Source: Bremia lactucae (taxonomy: Eukaryota; Oomycota; Peronosporomycetes; Peronosporales; Peronosporaceae). Taken from it: 64,000 nt of DNA. The stretch spans positions 1 to 64,000 of the forward strand of contig NW_027152082.1 of assembly GCF_004359215.1 (NCBI RefSeq). The letters are read 5' to 3'. Position numbers and translations under genes: made by a program. Of the stretch, positions 36,404 through 47,354 are shown piece by piece. Under the pieces are notes generated by a model. The model did no database searches. It had not been told where the DNA came from and saw nothing but the letters and a program-made list of their open reading frames with translations. Every line of letters starts with the position of its first letter. Position 1 is the first letter of the stretch.

Positions 36404-37163
36404 ATGGCTTTAGCCGTGGAGCAATGCGGTGTCGCGCAGCTCATCGAGGATGACAGCCGGATGGTGTCGAACGCCATGTCGCACCTGCGCGGTAAGGCCT
36501 CAGAGGGGGCTTACTCGGCGCTTATGGGGGACAGAAATGCGTTCCCTAATGGGCGATCTTTAATGAAAAGATTCGCGCCATGTACCAGCCGCCGAACGAC
36601 GAAGTTTTGCTTCACGTGCGCTTCTTTGAGTCGCGACAAGCGAAGCGATCTCTGCAAGAGTATGTGCAGGAGATGCGCTCGCTTTCGGCGTCCATTACCG
36701 TATGATCGATTTCCGGAGCACATTAAGGTGCTTACTGTTATAAACGGACTACGGCATGGCCCATCGCGACAGGCCCTTTTCAGAAAGGTGCCGTCCACGA
36801 TGGAAGAAGCAATCCGAATTGCCTTAGCTGAGGAGCAATCCTACAACAGTGCCTCGGCGACAGCTTGGTATAAGCCGTCGGCCGAGAGGACAGATGCCAC
36901 TCCTATGGAGTTGGGCAATGCAGACGTAGTCTGAAATAAATGCGGCAAGCGCGGCCATATGATGGCTCGCTGCTATGCCAGGGTCCCTGCTGGGGCAAAA
37001 ATGCCCAGCAAGAGGACTCCCTTCCCAAAGGGCGATGGCAAGAACCAGCGTGCGAGATGCATGAGCTCTGCATCGACCACTGAGGGTCGGGAACGCAGGG
37101 CGCAGTAGGGGCCGGATGCCCTACTCACGCGGACTCTGAAGCTAGCCCTAAGTTCAGAGTTGT
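36404..37163 (+). pseudogene. Gag, family C copy 1
   Basis: The frame 36404-36934 ends at a TGA that replaces the first zinc-knuckle Cys, leaving NKCGKRGHMMARC. From about 36411 to 37163 the sequence is almost identical to 62767-63519. In the middle (about 36555-36710) the natural gag reading IRAMYQPPNDEVLL is in another frame, so two compensating indels hold the frame open. It ends abruptly at 37163 against integrase sequence. Confidence 0.75.
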
Positions 37164-37427
37164 ACAATGATTCGCGCTTGCGCATCATGTATGAGTGCCC
37201 AAAGACCAACAAGTGGACATCGTGGACGTGAGACAACTTATCTTACAGCAAGTCACGACATTTACTGGCCATGCCAGTATCAATTCTTGCGCAAGTACAT
37301 TCGTGCTTGCGAGGTATGTCAACGGGTGAAGCCCCGCCGTGTACCTCTTTAACCTCTCCCACTTCGGCAGAATGTTGGCAGTCCGTATCTATGGACTTCG
37401 TTTTCGGATTTCCCGAAGACGAACAGC
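37164..37427 (+). pseudogene. Integrase N-terminal fragment, family A type
   Basis: The HHCC region reads SGHRGRE and CEVCQRVKP (about 37198-37335). The first catalytic block WQSVSMDFVFG keeps its Asp at 37394-37396. It then breaks near 37427 into inverted RNase H sequence. Confidence 0.7.
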
Positions 37428-38755
37428 ATCAGCGACGACATCAAGTCGTCCTGGTTTATATTCTACGGAGAAATTATACGCCGCGAAGAAGGAAAGACAC
37501 CTCGCCATTCTTTGCGAGTGGTGTGGGCTATTTACGGCCGTGCATAATGACGCATGGTCCGCATATACGTTGTACAATCTATCTCCTAGGAGGTAGATCC
37601 TAAATTTAGCCAATGCATATTTCATGGCAAGGAGTTCCTTGTCATGCACTGGGTAATTGCGTTCAGCTGGTTGCAGCTGACGCGATTGGTAACAGACGAC
37701 GCGCTCCGCGCCATCTGTATCGTATTGCATTAACGCACAGCCGATTGCGAAATCGCTGGCGTCACAGACCACATGGAATGGTCTGTCTTGATCTGCAATC
37801 GCCAAGATAGGCGATTGCATCAAGCTTTGCTTGATATCTTCAAAGGAACGCTGACAATCAGCGTGCCATAACCATTCTCCGTCTTTTTTGAAGAGACGAG
37901 AGAGATGATCTGCCTTCTCAACATAATTGCGGGAGTTCTTGTGCAAGTACGCCGCTAGCCCAAGGAACTTTCTAAGTCCCTTGACATCGACTGGAAATGG
38001 CCAGTCGGTAATTGCCTTGATCTTTTCGGGATCAGGGCGCACGCCGTGTTTACCGACGATGCACCCAAGAAGTGTTTTTTCGCTTGCAGCGAATATGCAC
38101 TTCTCGAGATTTGCGTGCAACATGTGCTTTTGCATAAATGTAAAAATCTGACGAACGTGATTTTTATGAACTTCCACGTCCGCCTTTCTGTCAATTGTCT
38201 GACTATGGACGAAAAAATCGTCAAAATAACTCGGTGCGAATTTTTGCACCGGACTCAACGGATTCGTTACGCATCTGTTGAAAGTTGCAGGAGCGTTACT
38301 AAGCTCCTGTGGCATTAATAGCTTTTTCCAAAGCATCCCACTGGGAGTGCTCACTGCTGTGTACGGGATGTCTTGTTCACGCATAAGGATCTGATAAAAT
38401 TCATCCATCAGATCCATAGACGGAAAGATGGTACTCTTAGACATACCATCTATGATTACGTCTTTTCTAGGTATCGGCGTTTGAGCCGGTACCGTTGCAG
38501 CATTCAGTTTATTAAATGCGTGCACTATCCGCCACCCTCCTGTCGCCTTCGGCACACAGAAGGTTGGAGAGCTATGTGGGGAGGTTGACCTCCTTTCATG
38601 GCCCGCTTTTACGCGACCGGTAAAGAATTTATCGATCGCAAGTACTTCTTCACGTGGCAGTGGCCACTGCTTCACTGACACAGTACTTCGAGCCCGGTTT
38701 GAGCTCGATCTAATGTCGAGTGCCTTAATCCATAGGCAACTCGCATGGAACTATC
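37428..38755 (-). pseudogene. RT-RNase H fragment with long intact frame, family A type
   Basis: The minus-strand frame 38681-37389 holds 430 codons without a stop, the longest pol frame here. RT shows WRIVHAFNKLNAAT, PSMDLMDEFYQ with the first catalytic Asp, and SYFDDFFVHS with the Asp pair. RNase H shows HVVCDASDFAIGCAL, HDKELLAMKYAL and YADHASL, so its catalytic residues look intact. The frame begins on a GTG inside pol, so it is a polyprotein piece without its own start. Protease and integrase are missing, so the unit is defective. Confidence 0.85.
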
Positions 38756-39725
38756 TAGGGAATACAAGGACTCGCTCGAGCAAAAAAAAAGTTTAGCTCT
38801 TGCTCATCACGCATTAGCACTAAGGTCAATGCGAAAGATACTAATGTTGATTTAATTTACATTGAGGTGGACAAACTCAGTAATAACAATAATGTTATTA
38901 CTGACTTTAATAACGATGCTGAAAGACTTAACATCAAAAAGAAAATTATTAATGAGAACGATAATACTCTTAATAACGAATAGATTTAAATACCGCAGTG
39001 CGAGCCGGTCGCACTGAAAACAAAAAAAGAGATAGCAGGTAATTTTTTTTGGCTTGAGAAGCATGGGTCCGTCTTGTACAGGAGTCCATCGCTGATGCGG
39101 TGGACCAACAGAAACGGAAGACAACATACCATCAATTAATTCTAATAACCCAGTCGTACTGTCTACGGTTGACCTTCTGAAACATGTCGTGATGAAGGCA
39201 GTGATAAATTACTGCCCAGGTATATTGGGCCGTTTTGTGTTCTACATCGCTGCCTCGTGGTATGCGTGCGCGCATCCTACGTTTTATGTTGGGTATCTAT
39301 GGGTACGAGGCTTCTTCCAATTCCGGGTTACACCGGAACGGTCGAGGGCATCGCCAAAGCCTGATGGTTTCGAGCCAAAGCCTTGTTGTCTCGGAACATA
39401 GTCTGATTCTCTTGAACCAGACGATCCACTCTTTCCTTCAAGGAAGAGATCTTCTGACGAGCTGTCACCAGCTCGTTTTGAAGGGACTGACATGTCCTCT
39501 TGTTCGCCATTTGTTCAGTCGCAACCTGCGCACAATTTTTCATATGGTCACGAAACACATTGTCGACAGTCACCGCTAACTCGCTGCGATGGGCTCGCTC
39601 GTGATCAAGATCCTCCTTTAGATAATAAGAGGAGTGGTCCAATCACGATGTTGATTCGGGCTCGTCAAATGAGTCGATCCCGATTCCCCCCCCTCCACAT
39701 CCGTTGACAAATTCGAGTGATGAGA

Positions 39726-39900
39726 AGCATTTTCATGTTGAAAGCTTCTTGAACCGCCGTGAGGTAAAGGGGGTTCGAACGAGTCATCTCGTTCGTTGGC
39801 GAGGGTATCCACCCTCGCATGATAGTTAGGAACCTCGTTCCCAACTGATGTTGGACGGGTCTCGTCTTGCAGTACGATGAGAACATCCGCCTCGACAGAG
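39726..39900 (+). pseudogene. Chromodomain remnant, family A copy 3
   Basis: Reads HVESFLNRREVKGVRTSHLV, then RWRGYPPSHDS, a TAG in place of the Trp codon, then EPRSQLMLDG. A single G to A change explains the stop. The rest of the frame to the pol end near 39975 is damaged. Confidence 0.7.
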
Positions 39901-39999
39901 AGTCCATCAAGAACGAACGTTTCCCGCGCTCGTAATAGTATTGAAGGTTCTCAATCCCTTGATGCATCTTGTTAGATGAGCGTCCTCAAATGAGAATCT

Positions 40000-40993
40000 T
40001 TAAGGGAATATTTCTTTGCTCTCTACCTCAAGCTTTGGGGTACATGCTTCTTTAGAGGCATGACCTGCCCCTTTAAAACAGCATTGACATGAGTCCCCCC
40101 ACGAAAGGCAAGGAATTCCTGCCTGTCTAGACAAACGTTGTAGCTTATAGTGTGCACCGACTACGGTCCGTTTCTCGAACCGTTCACGGAGAGCATTTAG
40201 CTTGTCAGGCCTATGTTTTGCATATTGAGCACAAAGGCTGTCCAAGCTTGGAGCAAAGGTTTGCATCCTTCCCCCGCATAGAAGAGTACTACCGATGCCG
40301 ATAAAGAATTCCGTCTCATTCTCACCAGTGAAGCCTGGCTGAGTCAAATAACGGAATGTGATATCGATCGTTGTCATACCAGACCAACGAATTAGGTTAT
40401 TCTTCGAGGGGAAACTATGTCTATTTTCAGGAGCGAGCCGCAACGTTTTGCGATTCCTCTCTTGATGGCGCATGTTAACGTTAACTTGGCCCTTGAAGCA
40501 ATCCCTAGAATCACTCCTTTCCTGGCGTATGCAAACTAGCACCACCAGTAACACTCTTCCCTACAGATCACTTAGTTTCTAGTGACGTATACTTAGTCAC
40601 CAGAGTGATCATCGCCCACGAAGTCACCATCCGATGACTCCCCACCAAACTCGTCATCACCTCTTAGGTTGTCACATTAGAAACCAAAGGTTTAACGGAC
40701 TCGTCCTTAGGTGATCCGGCGGCATTTACAGTAGCCACTGAGTCGGGCGGTGCCGGTGACTTGGTCCAGTCACCTACAATTGGTGTAGCAGGTGACTTGT
40801 CACCGTCACCTGCAATTATATTATCAGATGACATATCTCAGTCACCTTCAATTGGGGTAGGAGGTTACGTATTCCACACAGTCGACGCATTAGCGTCTAC
40901 TTAAACATTTGCAATACTAACAGCTGCACTAATCCGTGCAGCTGCCAGCTTTGCGGCCTCACGGGCCACGCGCACAGACTTGTTTGTCGCCAT
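40000..40993 (-). pseudogene. Antisense ORF (aORF), family A copy 3
   Basis: It starts at an ATG at 40993-40991 with MATNKSVRVAREAAKLAAA. It is broken by stops in the acidic part, then gives an intact 184-codon frame (40554-40000) with NLIRWSGMT, KLNALRERFEKRTVVGAHYK and RLSRQAGIPCLSWGD, then a Cys cluster (CQCCFKG). It ends at 40000, about 25 bases from the damaged pol stop. Matches the family-B aORF at 33981-34703. Confidence 0.65.
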
Positions 40994-41137
40994 GTTGATC
41001 TCGGTCAAAATCAATAAGGCAAATAATAACGGTATTTTGATTAAAATCAATAATGCAAAATTACACGGAAAGACATAATAGTATTTCCGGTCACCCTACA
41101 TCAGTCGCAATAGTGACTGTTAGTTAAGGTGGGGTGA

Positions 41138-41619
41138 TGAAATGGGGTGTCTCGTTTCATAGGTATTATTTCCTATAAGAGGAAATAAACAAAGAAATAC
41201 GAAATTATATCTTCATTAATTTTAACTTAAATAGTACTCATATTACCAAATTTGGTAATTGATACAATAAAACATTAGGTCTATTGATCGGTTGATTTAA
41301 GTCTAAATCAGTCCAGTCAATCATTATAAGACAAGGATAGTGTGGATCGCAAGGACGCGACATCCTTAGTTAAATATTAATATAATACGTTCAGAAGTAG
41401 ATAGATGATCGTTACTTAGGAAACTAAATACATTAATACAGCTTTACTATTCTCTATTGATAAGCCTTAGTCTAGACCTGTAAGCTAAAGACCCTAAGAT
41501 CCATAGAAACCTTCCTCTGTAACTTTGTGTACGTGTAATTTCGAGGCATCTCACCTACATTGTAATCAGTGTAAGGTTAACTAGTACTGATCAGTACTAT
41601 TGAAAGGTGCCCCGTTACA
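41138..41619 (+). repeat. 3' LTR, family A copy 3
   Basis: Starts TGAAATGGGGTGTCTCG (TGTAAT changed to TGAAAT) and ends GGTGCCCCGTTACA at 41619. Directly preceded by the polypurine tract. No matching 5' LTR is in place, because the 5' side is rearranged. Confidence 0.82.
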
Positions 41620-42298
41620 CAAGTGGTGGGTCTAATTACTTCACTTGTGTGGGGCAACTTTCATTGCGAATAGGTGCGAATCCAGCGTGGGAAATGCGTC
41701 GTCTGTGTACGTGCTACATGTGATGCTCACTCACAGGCTTCACCACCGAGCTAAGAAGTTGTCATCACCACTTTTGTTGTTCTGTTAGGATCATGGCAGG
41801 GGTATGGCCATTTCCATATGTTTCGATCCAAACAAGGAGATTTTCTCTCTCTTGTCCTCATATGTCTCAACACTGACAACAAGAGGGCAAGCCTTAGGCT
41901 CCTGATCAGGTACAGGAATTTACCGAGTTGCATAAATGCTGCTAAGTGGTCCGATATAGAAAGATTCATGTTGCAGAAAGGCTTTAAGCCTTGCAACAAG
42001 AACCTTTGGGCCCTGAAAAGGATGTGATCTCTACGATCCAGCCCAAACAAATTTGTAAGGTTATCAAACGCTACGCGTTTCACCCCTAAAAGTTTGAGAA
42101 ATGGATCTATGTCAGCAGACGCTCGGACTTATAAAGACTCAGGCGTAGATTGGCGAATCGGACTTAATTCATTAAGATTATACGAAAAACTAAACTTTAA
42201 TTAAAATTTAAAATGTGGAACCTTACCTTAATTCCACCAGATCTCTATCTGGTGGCTACTACTCGTATTTCGTATCACCTACATAAAAATGGGATTGT
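41620..42298. other. Unassigned interval with overlapping ORFs on both strands
   Basis: A minus frame (41751-42083, 110 codons, from MKRVAFDNLTNLFGL) and a plus frame (41818-42027) overlap. Neither shows a domain I recognise, and no intron or promoter helps to choose between them. The interval may be a gene fragment captured between elements. Confidence 0.3.
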
Positions 42299-42553
42299 TT
42301 TAGCCAATCAGAAGCCTTACTTATTGCGCTCCGCATATTTTTTTTCACGATAAAAAAACATCGTTTTGAATCGGGCTGGGTCAAGTTGATCTACTCTCCA
42401 TATCCTTCTTTTTGACTTGTAAACAAGCGGGTCCTACGAATTATTATCAATCACAATACATTCTCTATATCACACTCAATTTCTACTTTCTTCCTTGTCA
42501 GGCTGTTCTACAATGCTTCCACCACACCACCCAATGCATCCTTTCCCAGCACA

Positions 42554-42880
42554 ATGGCCCTGACGGATGCAGCTCGCGAATTCGCTCATGCAGAAGGATA
42601 TGCTGTGTCTACCCTAAATTCCGACAAAAAGAAGATTATTTTGTAATGCGATCGACGTGGTACCTACCTGCAAAGGGCAGCAACATGACTTGAGTTGCCG
42701 CGAAACTCTGCGAGCCGATTGACTAATTGCCCGTTTCGTCTATCAGGGCGTCTACCAAGCGATAACAGCTTGCAACTGCGAACTTTTCATAGGGAACATA
42801 ATCATGAACCTTCAGACAACATAAGTAGTCATCCGACTGCCTGACGCTTTCAATCAGAGCAAAATTTGTTAGTACAAAAA
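42554..42880 (+). pseudogene. FAR1-like DNA-binding domain of the MULE
   Basis: An ATG at 42554 gives MALTDAAREFAHAEGYAVST, and after a stop the pieces RLTNCPFRL and REHNHEPS. These are the C-x-F and H-N-H-E parts of the FAR1/WRKY-GCM1-type zinc-binding domain in Mutator transposases. It binds transposon ends. Broken by at least two stops. Confidence 0.6.
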
Positions 42881-43059
42881 CTTCTTAAGGCTGGGATTGC
42901 GCCGAAAGAAATTGTCACAACCCTACGCCAAATAGATCCCAGCACAAAAGCAATAGGAAGGACAATCTACAACGAGCGCCAGCGGTGCGAGCAGAAGAGC
43001 TTCGCAATCGTACACCACTGGACGCTCTATTTGACATTCTGCATCATGCAGAGTGGGTT

Positions 43060-43102
43060 TATAGGTGTGAAAGATGATTATCATCATCTTTTCACACCTA
43101 TT
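43060..43102. repeat. Palindrome 1 inside the MULE transposase
   Basis: ATAGGTGTGAAAGATGATT and its near-perfect reverse complement lie back to back, with almost no spacer. It is inside coding sequence and disrupts it. Confidence 0.75.
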
Positions 43103-43146
43103 CTATGCCAGCCAAAAATCTGTGGAACTCCTTTACAGACATCCAT

Positions 43147-43198
43147 ACGCTTTGGTGGCGGACTGCACCTAGATAGGTGCAGTCCACCACCAAAGCGT
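43147..43198. repeat. Palindrome 2 inside the MULE transposase
   Basis: The 24-base arms 43147-43170 and 43175-43198 are reverse complements with one mismatch and a 4-base spacer. Weaker symmetry continues outward for about 15 bases (to about 43131 and 43213). The left arm is normal transposase sequence and the right arm replaces what should follow the first catalytic Asp. Confidence 0.85.
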
Positions 43199-44315
43199 AA
43201 GGATATCTGTGATCGATTCATAATGCCGGATCCTCCATATCACTGGTGTCACAAGCTTCAACACTTCCTCCCAATTGCTATTGCTTTCATCAGGCATGAA
43301 CGTGAAGCGGACTACCTTTGGGCTCTCGATCAACTGCCACAGACAATCACAACAGACCGAGAATTTGCCCTAAAGAATGCCCTGAAATAACATTTCCCAC
43401 CTCAACCCATCTTCTATGCGTTTAACATATTTAAAAAAACGCTCTAGCAAATTGTCGTAAGTTTTTTGGACCTGGGGATGACTGGAATAAATTCGTGAAG
43501 AGTCGGACAGATGTAATCTATTCGAAATCAGAGGAAGTGTAAATCAATCTCATGATAAGCATGCACTCAACATATACTGCACTGCCTAACATGCTGGCCT
43601 ATCCGGATACCACCTGTCTGACACATAAAAATTAATTTATTTACGCATACACCAGGAATTGCATGCATTTTGGCCACGTCACATCATCGAGAGCTGAAGG
43701 GCTTCATCATATGTTAAAGAGCTACATAAGTGTTCCGGAAAAAACTTGGGTGATGTACAAACTCGCGTAGCTCATGCTGCTTAAGCCCAGATTGAAAATC
43801 TTGGTGTTTAGCTGTCGTAGGAGCGAATGCAAGTCATGCACAAACACAGAAAATCCCTTTCTTTGCTGTAGTGCGCCGCATTTCAATATACGCACTAGGA
43901 AAATGCTTTGAGCTATGAGTTATCTGAAGATCCTACCAATGCCACCATAACCTGTTCAGTTGCGTGTAATTCAAGAATGGAATACCCTGTCAGCATCAAA
44001 TAATCTGCTTTTCTAAGAAGTGGCCGCCCTCTCACTGTTAAGAGTTTCCACCATTAATGGCGCTTGGATGCAGCTGCGCCTGCAGCCATGCCTGAAGTGG
44101 GTAGACAAAATGTTGCCACCATATTAGAGGCTGTCAAAGAACGTTACAACATGGTGGAGTATCGCCATCAAGAAACCATTATGGGAACAGCTACGATAAA
44201 TTGCAGTCTGGATGATATGGCTCCAAGAATTCTGTCCCTTAGCGTACTCGTGGTCGCTCAACTGGATCTAGACCGTCACAAAAAATAATAATGTGCATCA
44301 ATCATCAAGGCAACG

Positions 44316-44574
44316 AGATCCATCTGAATTTGAGTTTGTTCAAGTAGCGGATTGCTCGAAACTTTGCATACAATCAGGTCAAAATGCACGCAGGTGCCCC
44401 ATCGCTCAATCTCTGGCTCTTTTAAATAAGTCCTTTTATCCATCTGAATTTGAGATTGTATAAGCAGCAATTCGTTGAAGACTTTGCAGTATTTGCAGGA
44501 ATAAGGGTCACAATGCACGCAGGTGCCCTTAACGCCGAATATCTGGCTCTTAAATAAGTATTTTTTATCCACTT
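44316..44574. repeat. Two imperfect tandem copies of about 125 bases
   Basis: Both copies begin ATCCATCTGAATTTGAG (44321 and 44440) and share AATGCACGCAGGTGCCC and CTGGCTCTT. On the minus strand they form one open frame (44614-44276) with repeated TCVH motifs and CVHCDPYSCKYC, which could bind zinc. No family recognised. Confidence 0.6.
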
Positions 44575-44583
44575 CATCAACTT

Positions 44584-44797
44584 GCCATTCCACCCCAGCA
44601 TTTGTTATTTCCACCCGTCATTATTTTTTCCACCCGTCATTATTTTTTCCACCCCTTATTTGTCTTTTTCCGCCCATATAAATAAATATGCGAAGCGTTA
44701 TACATAATGCTTCTGATTGGCTAATCGGAATCAAGTTGGCAGCGACGGTATTTTTTTGCATGGGGTGGAAATAACGAAATGGTGGGGTGGAAATAAC
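44584..44797. repeat. MITE-like inverted repeat at the MULE 3' end
   Basis: CATTCCACCCCAGCATTTG with TTATTTCCACCC (44584-44620) matches in reverse 44764-44797. Extra copies of TTTTTTCCACCC occur between them. It may be the MULE's own complex 3' end or a small nested element. No clear target duplication. Confidence 0.55.
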
Positions 44798-44810
44798 ATT
44801 CCCCTTTATT

Positions 44811-45622
44811 TATTATCTAAGTTCTTAATAGCAAAAGGTGTGTTGTGAATTGTACACTTCAACCGAAGTATGCCCCATTACAATTTTATATTCCGTTGCA
44901 TGGTTGCTACTCTGGCAAATTGCAGTGCACAATTTCGATTTGGCACAGCCATAAAAAATATGGTTTTCGGCACTTCATATGGTACGGATTCTTTATTCGA
45001 TCAGGAGAATGATACTATGAATTCTGTAGGCTCTTATTTCCTCGATTTTTCGTTCCAAGTTGCTTAATTCTTCATGGAAGGTCCTGTCGCTGCGGATGCG
45101 CTCTTTGAGCAATAGTAATCAGGCAGCAAATAATAGGTGGGCGCGAGTGGGCTTTAATATATGCCCCGTCATGATTATTTAGTCCCCTTAAAAGTCTTGG
45201 CCCGCAAACGCTTGATTACTTACGCCATGAGCTATTTAGTGCTTGTACGTGCGCAAATAGCCCATGCTTTAGTAGGGTTGGCAATTGAGACCGTGAATGA
45301 GTCTAGCTAGTATCATGCATCTTTTTGTGAAGATGCTCAGACTTGGAAAATGATTTTTATGACACTATCGCGTTAGAAGCTCAGCTATTTAAAATGAGAC
45401 TTGTCGAACGCAAATCGTGTATAAGATTTATAAAAAGCCTTCCCATCTGGGAGGTTACCGGCATGACTCTTCCGTCTCGTGGAACAAGACGAGTATATTT
45501 TCACCGACCTTTCGACGGGCGTGTACACGTCGATAGCGGCGAGTATGCTAACATCATACGTTTCAATTGAGAAATATTAAATAACAATACTCAGATTTGT
45601 GACTATTTTTGAATAACGACTA
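44811..45622. other. No recognised gene
   Basis: AT-rich sequence with a few short frames (44870-45067 and 45343-45570) that show no domain, signal peptide or codon regularity. The 45343-45570 frame cannot be excluded as a small or partial gene. Confidence 0.4.
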
Positions 45623-45807
45623 CAGTATAACCTGTCTAAATTAATAATGTTGGGACGCCCTTTCCTGATAAATTTAAAAAGTTTAGAATTTTAGACAGGT
45701 GTAGTATCCCACAGATAAATTAATTATTTCGCTTTTTTGGAGGGATGTGGTTATAAAAGAAAGGCCTCTCCCACAATCCCCAAGAAGAACTCAGCAGCGC
45801 ATCAACA

Positions 45808-47354
45808 ATGCCTCTGGGAGGAGCACGCCACAATGACGGACGATGTCCGTGTGGCTCTCTGCAAACATTACACATAGAATCCCGCACTGATCTAGGCACA
45901 GCTTGTCAATTGACTTCAGGACAAATATCAGCTGGGGGTCAGCCAGGCGACGGTCTCCAGCACGCCGAAGAAGAAGGCAGACCATCTTCGACTTTCAGAA
46001 GACAGCAGTAATGTATTCACTGATGGAATCAGCTCTGCTGGCTTGGTTTAATGCCCATTCGGATCGTATCAGTCTTAGCGGAGACGTTGCCCGTGAACAT
46101 GCAGAGCGGATTTTGGACCTTCTTTGTCCAGGACATGAACTATTTCAGCTTTCCAACGGATGGCTGGAATCCTATATAGCTCTGAATGGAATCCGCGCCT
46201 ATCGCAGTTCGGAGAGAGCGGCGCGATGGACATGGTTGATGAGGAGGATGCGCTTTCTCCCTTATGCGAGGTCCTCAATTAGTATAAATGGAAGAATATC
46301 TACAACATGGGTGAGACTGGCTTGTTCTATCGGATGCAGGTAAGCACTCTGCGAAGGACACCAAATTTTGTTATCTGGTGGCTAATGCAACTCTTCTGTT
46401 TCAAGCTGACACTTCGCTTGCAACAGGGAGCTGAAGGGGTGAAAGCAAACAAGGAATAAATGTGACTGTCTACTGCAATGGTGATGGGTCCGACAGAGGC
46501 CCCTATGGATCATTGGCACTACGCCACTTCTCGCTGCTCCCGCCATGTCAATCTCCAGAACCTTGGCTATCAGTATCGCAGCAACAAGAAGGCCTAGATA
46601 ACACAAATTATCATCTTGGAGTGACTGAGGGACTTCGATGGGAGAATGGCAAACCGCAAGGTGCTGCTGATCCTGGACAACTGCAGTGCACACGTCCTGC
46701 TTGCTGATCTGTCGCAGCGAATCGCAATTCGCAACACGACAATCTACTATATTTCGCCCAACATGACGTCGAAGCTTCAGCCGTGCGACCAGGGTATCCT
46801 ACGCAACCTCAAAGCCTACTAGGCGCAGCTTCTCCCGTATGCTCCTTCAGGATCTCGACAATGGTGTCGTTGAGCCGGCAAAGATAAACATCTTTCATGC
46901 TATCTAGGTGTCAGTCTCAACTTGGTCTAACGATGTCCGCATTGAGACCATCCATAACTGTTACCGGCATTGCAACATCCGGTCAGAACCAGCTGATGCT
47001 GCACCAGTCCTAGAGGAGCAGTGCCTTGACAATGAAGTCATGGTGGAGATGGAACATCAGATTAGACGCTTCAGGTATCCTATCGTGATGAACATCCGCA
47101 ACCTGCTAGACTATCCTACCGAGCGGATCACATCATACATTCCAGACGTGGATGAAATCATTGAGGACCACCTCCCGACTCAGCCTGAGGACGAGCAGGA
47201 ATCGCTGTCGTAGATGCTCAGAAAGCACTCGAGTTGCTTGAGACAATCTGGCTGCAACAGGATGGCGGCGCGCTGGGTTTTCTCAAGTCCGTACAGCAGA
47301 TGAAGGACAGCGTTGGAGCAATCCGCACAAACCAAATCGCTCAGCCTGACATAC
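45808..47354 (+). pseudogene. pogo-like DDE transposase, main part
   Basis: A CENP-B-like HTH region lies near 45900-46230: MESALLAWFNAHSDRISLSG, then GWLESYIALNGI. The first catalytic block reads NMGETGLFYRM (about 46302-46335), with Gly where the catalytic Asp of NMDETG is expected. The second is intact as LLILDNCSAH (about 46665-46694) with SPNMTSKLQPCDQGI after it. The C-terminal frame 46908-47213 and its shifted continuation to 47354 have ETIHNCYRHCNI. Several frameshifts. Confidence 0.78.

Larger units (their letters stand above)
38756..41137 (+). mobile_element. 3' part of a family-A element (copy 3)
   Basis: Plus-strand sequence resumes at about 38756 in the integrase end. It continues through the GPY/F-like module (about 39215-39300), linker, chromodomain (39726-39900), antisense-ORF region and purine tract AAGGTGGGGTGA (41126-41137) to the LTR at 41138. 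The linker carries a long open antisense frame (39328-39642) that is probably a shadow. Confidence 0.8.
42866..44290 (+). pseudogene. MULE transposase
   Basis: The frame 42866-43390 begins on a TTG and reads KEIVTTLRQIDPSTKAIGRT. In another frame, KSVELLYRHPYALVADCT (43123-43176) carries the first catalytic Asp. FIRHEREADYLWALDQL and TDREFALKNALK (43288-43385) carry the second. HFGHVTSSRAEGLHHMLKSY (about 43670-43730) marks the C-terminal part. The frame is lost between the palindromes at 43060-43200. A FLYWCH or protease partner is not seen. Confidence 0.75.
42299..44810 (+). mobile_element. MULE (Mutator-like) DNA transposon relic
   Basis: A FAR1-type DNA-binding region and a MULE transposase are present. 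A left stretch around 42299-42335 (TTTTAGCCAATCAGAAGC) matches in reverse 44693-44722 (GCTTCTGATTGGCTAATC), consistent with imperfect terminal inverted repeats. Outer ends and target duplications could not be fixed by eye. It has many frameshifts and two internal palindromes. Confidence 0.7.

Noticed and set aside
39328..39642. Antisense coiled-coil ORF in the integrase linker (also 33235-33537 and 58896-59204)
   Set aside because: The sense strand there encodes a conserved acidic linker and the YHQYE end of the integrase module, which explains the antisense similarity. It is probably a shadow, unlike the aORF beyond the pol stop.
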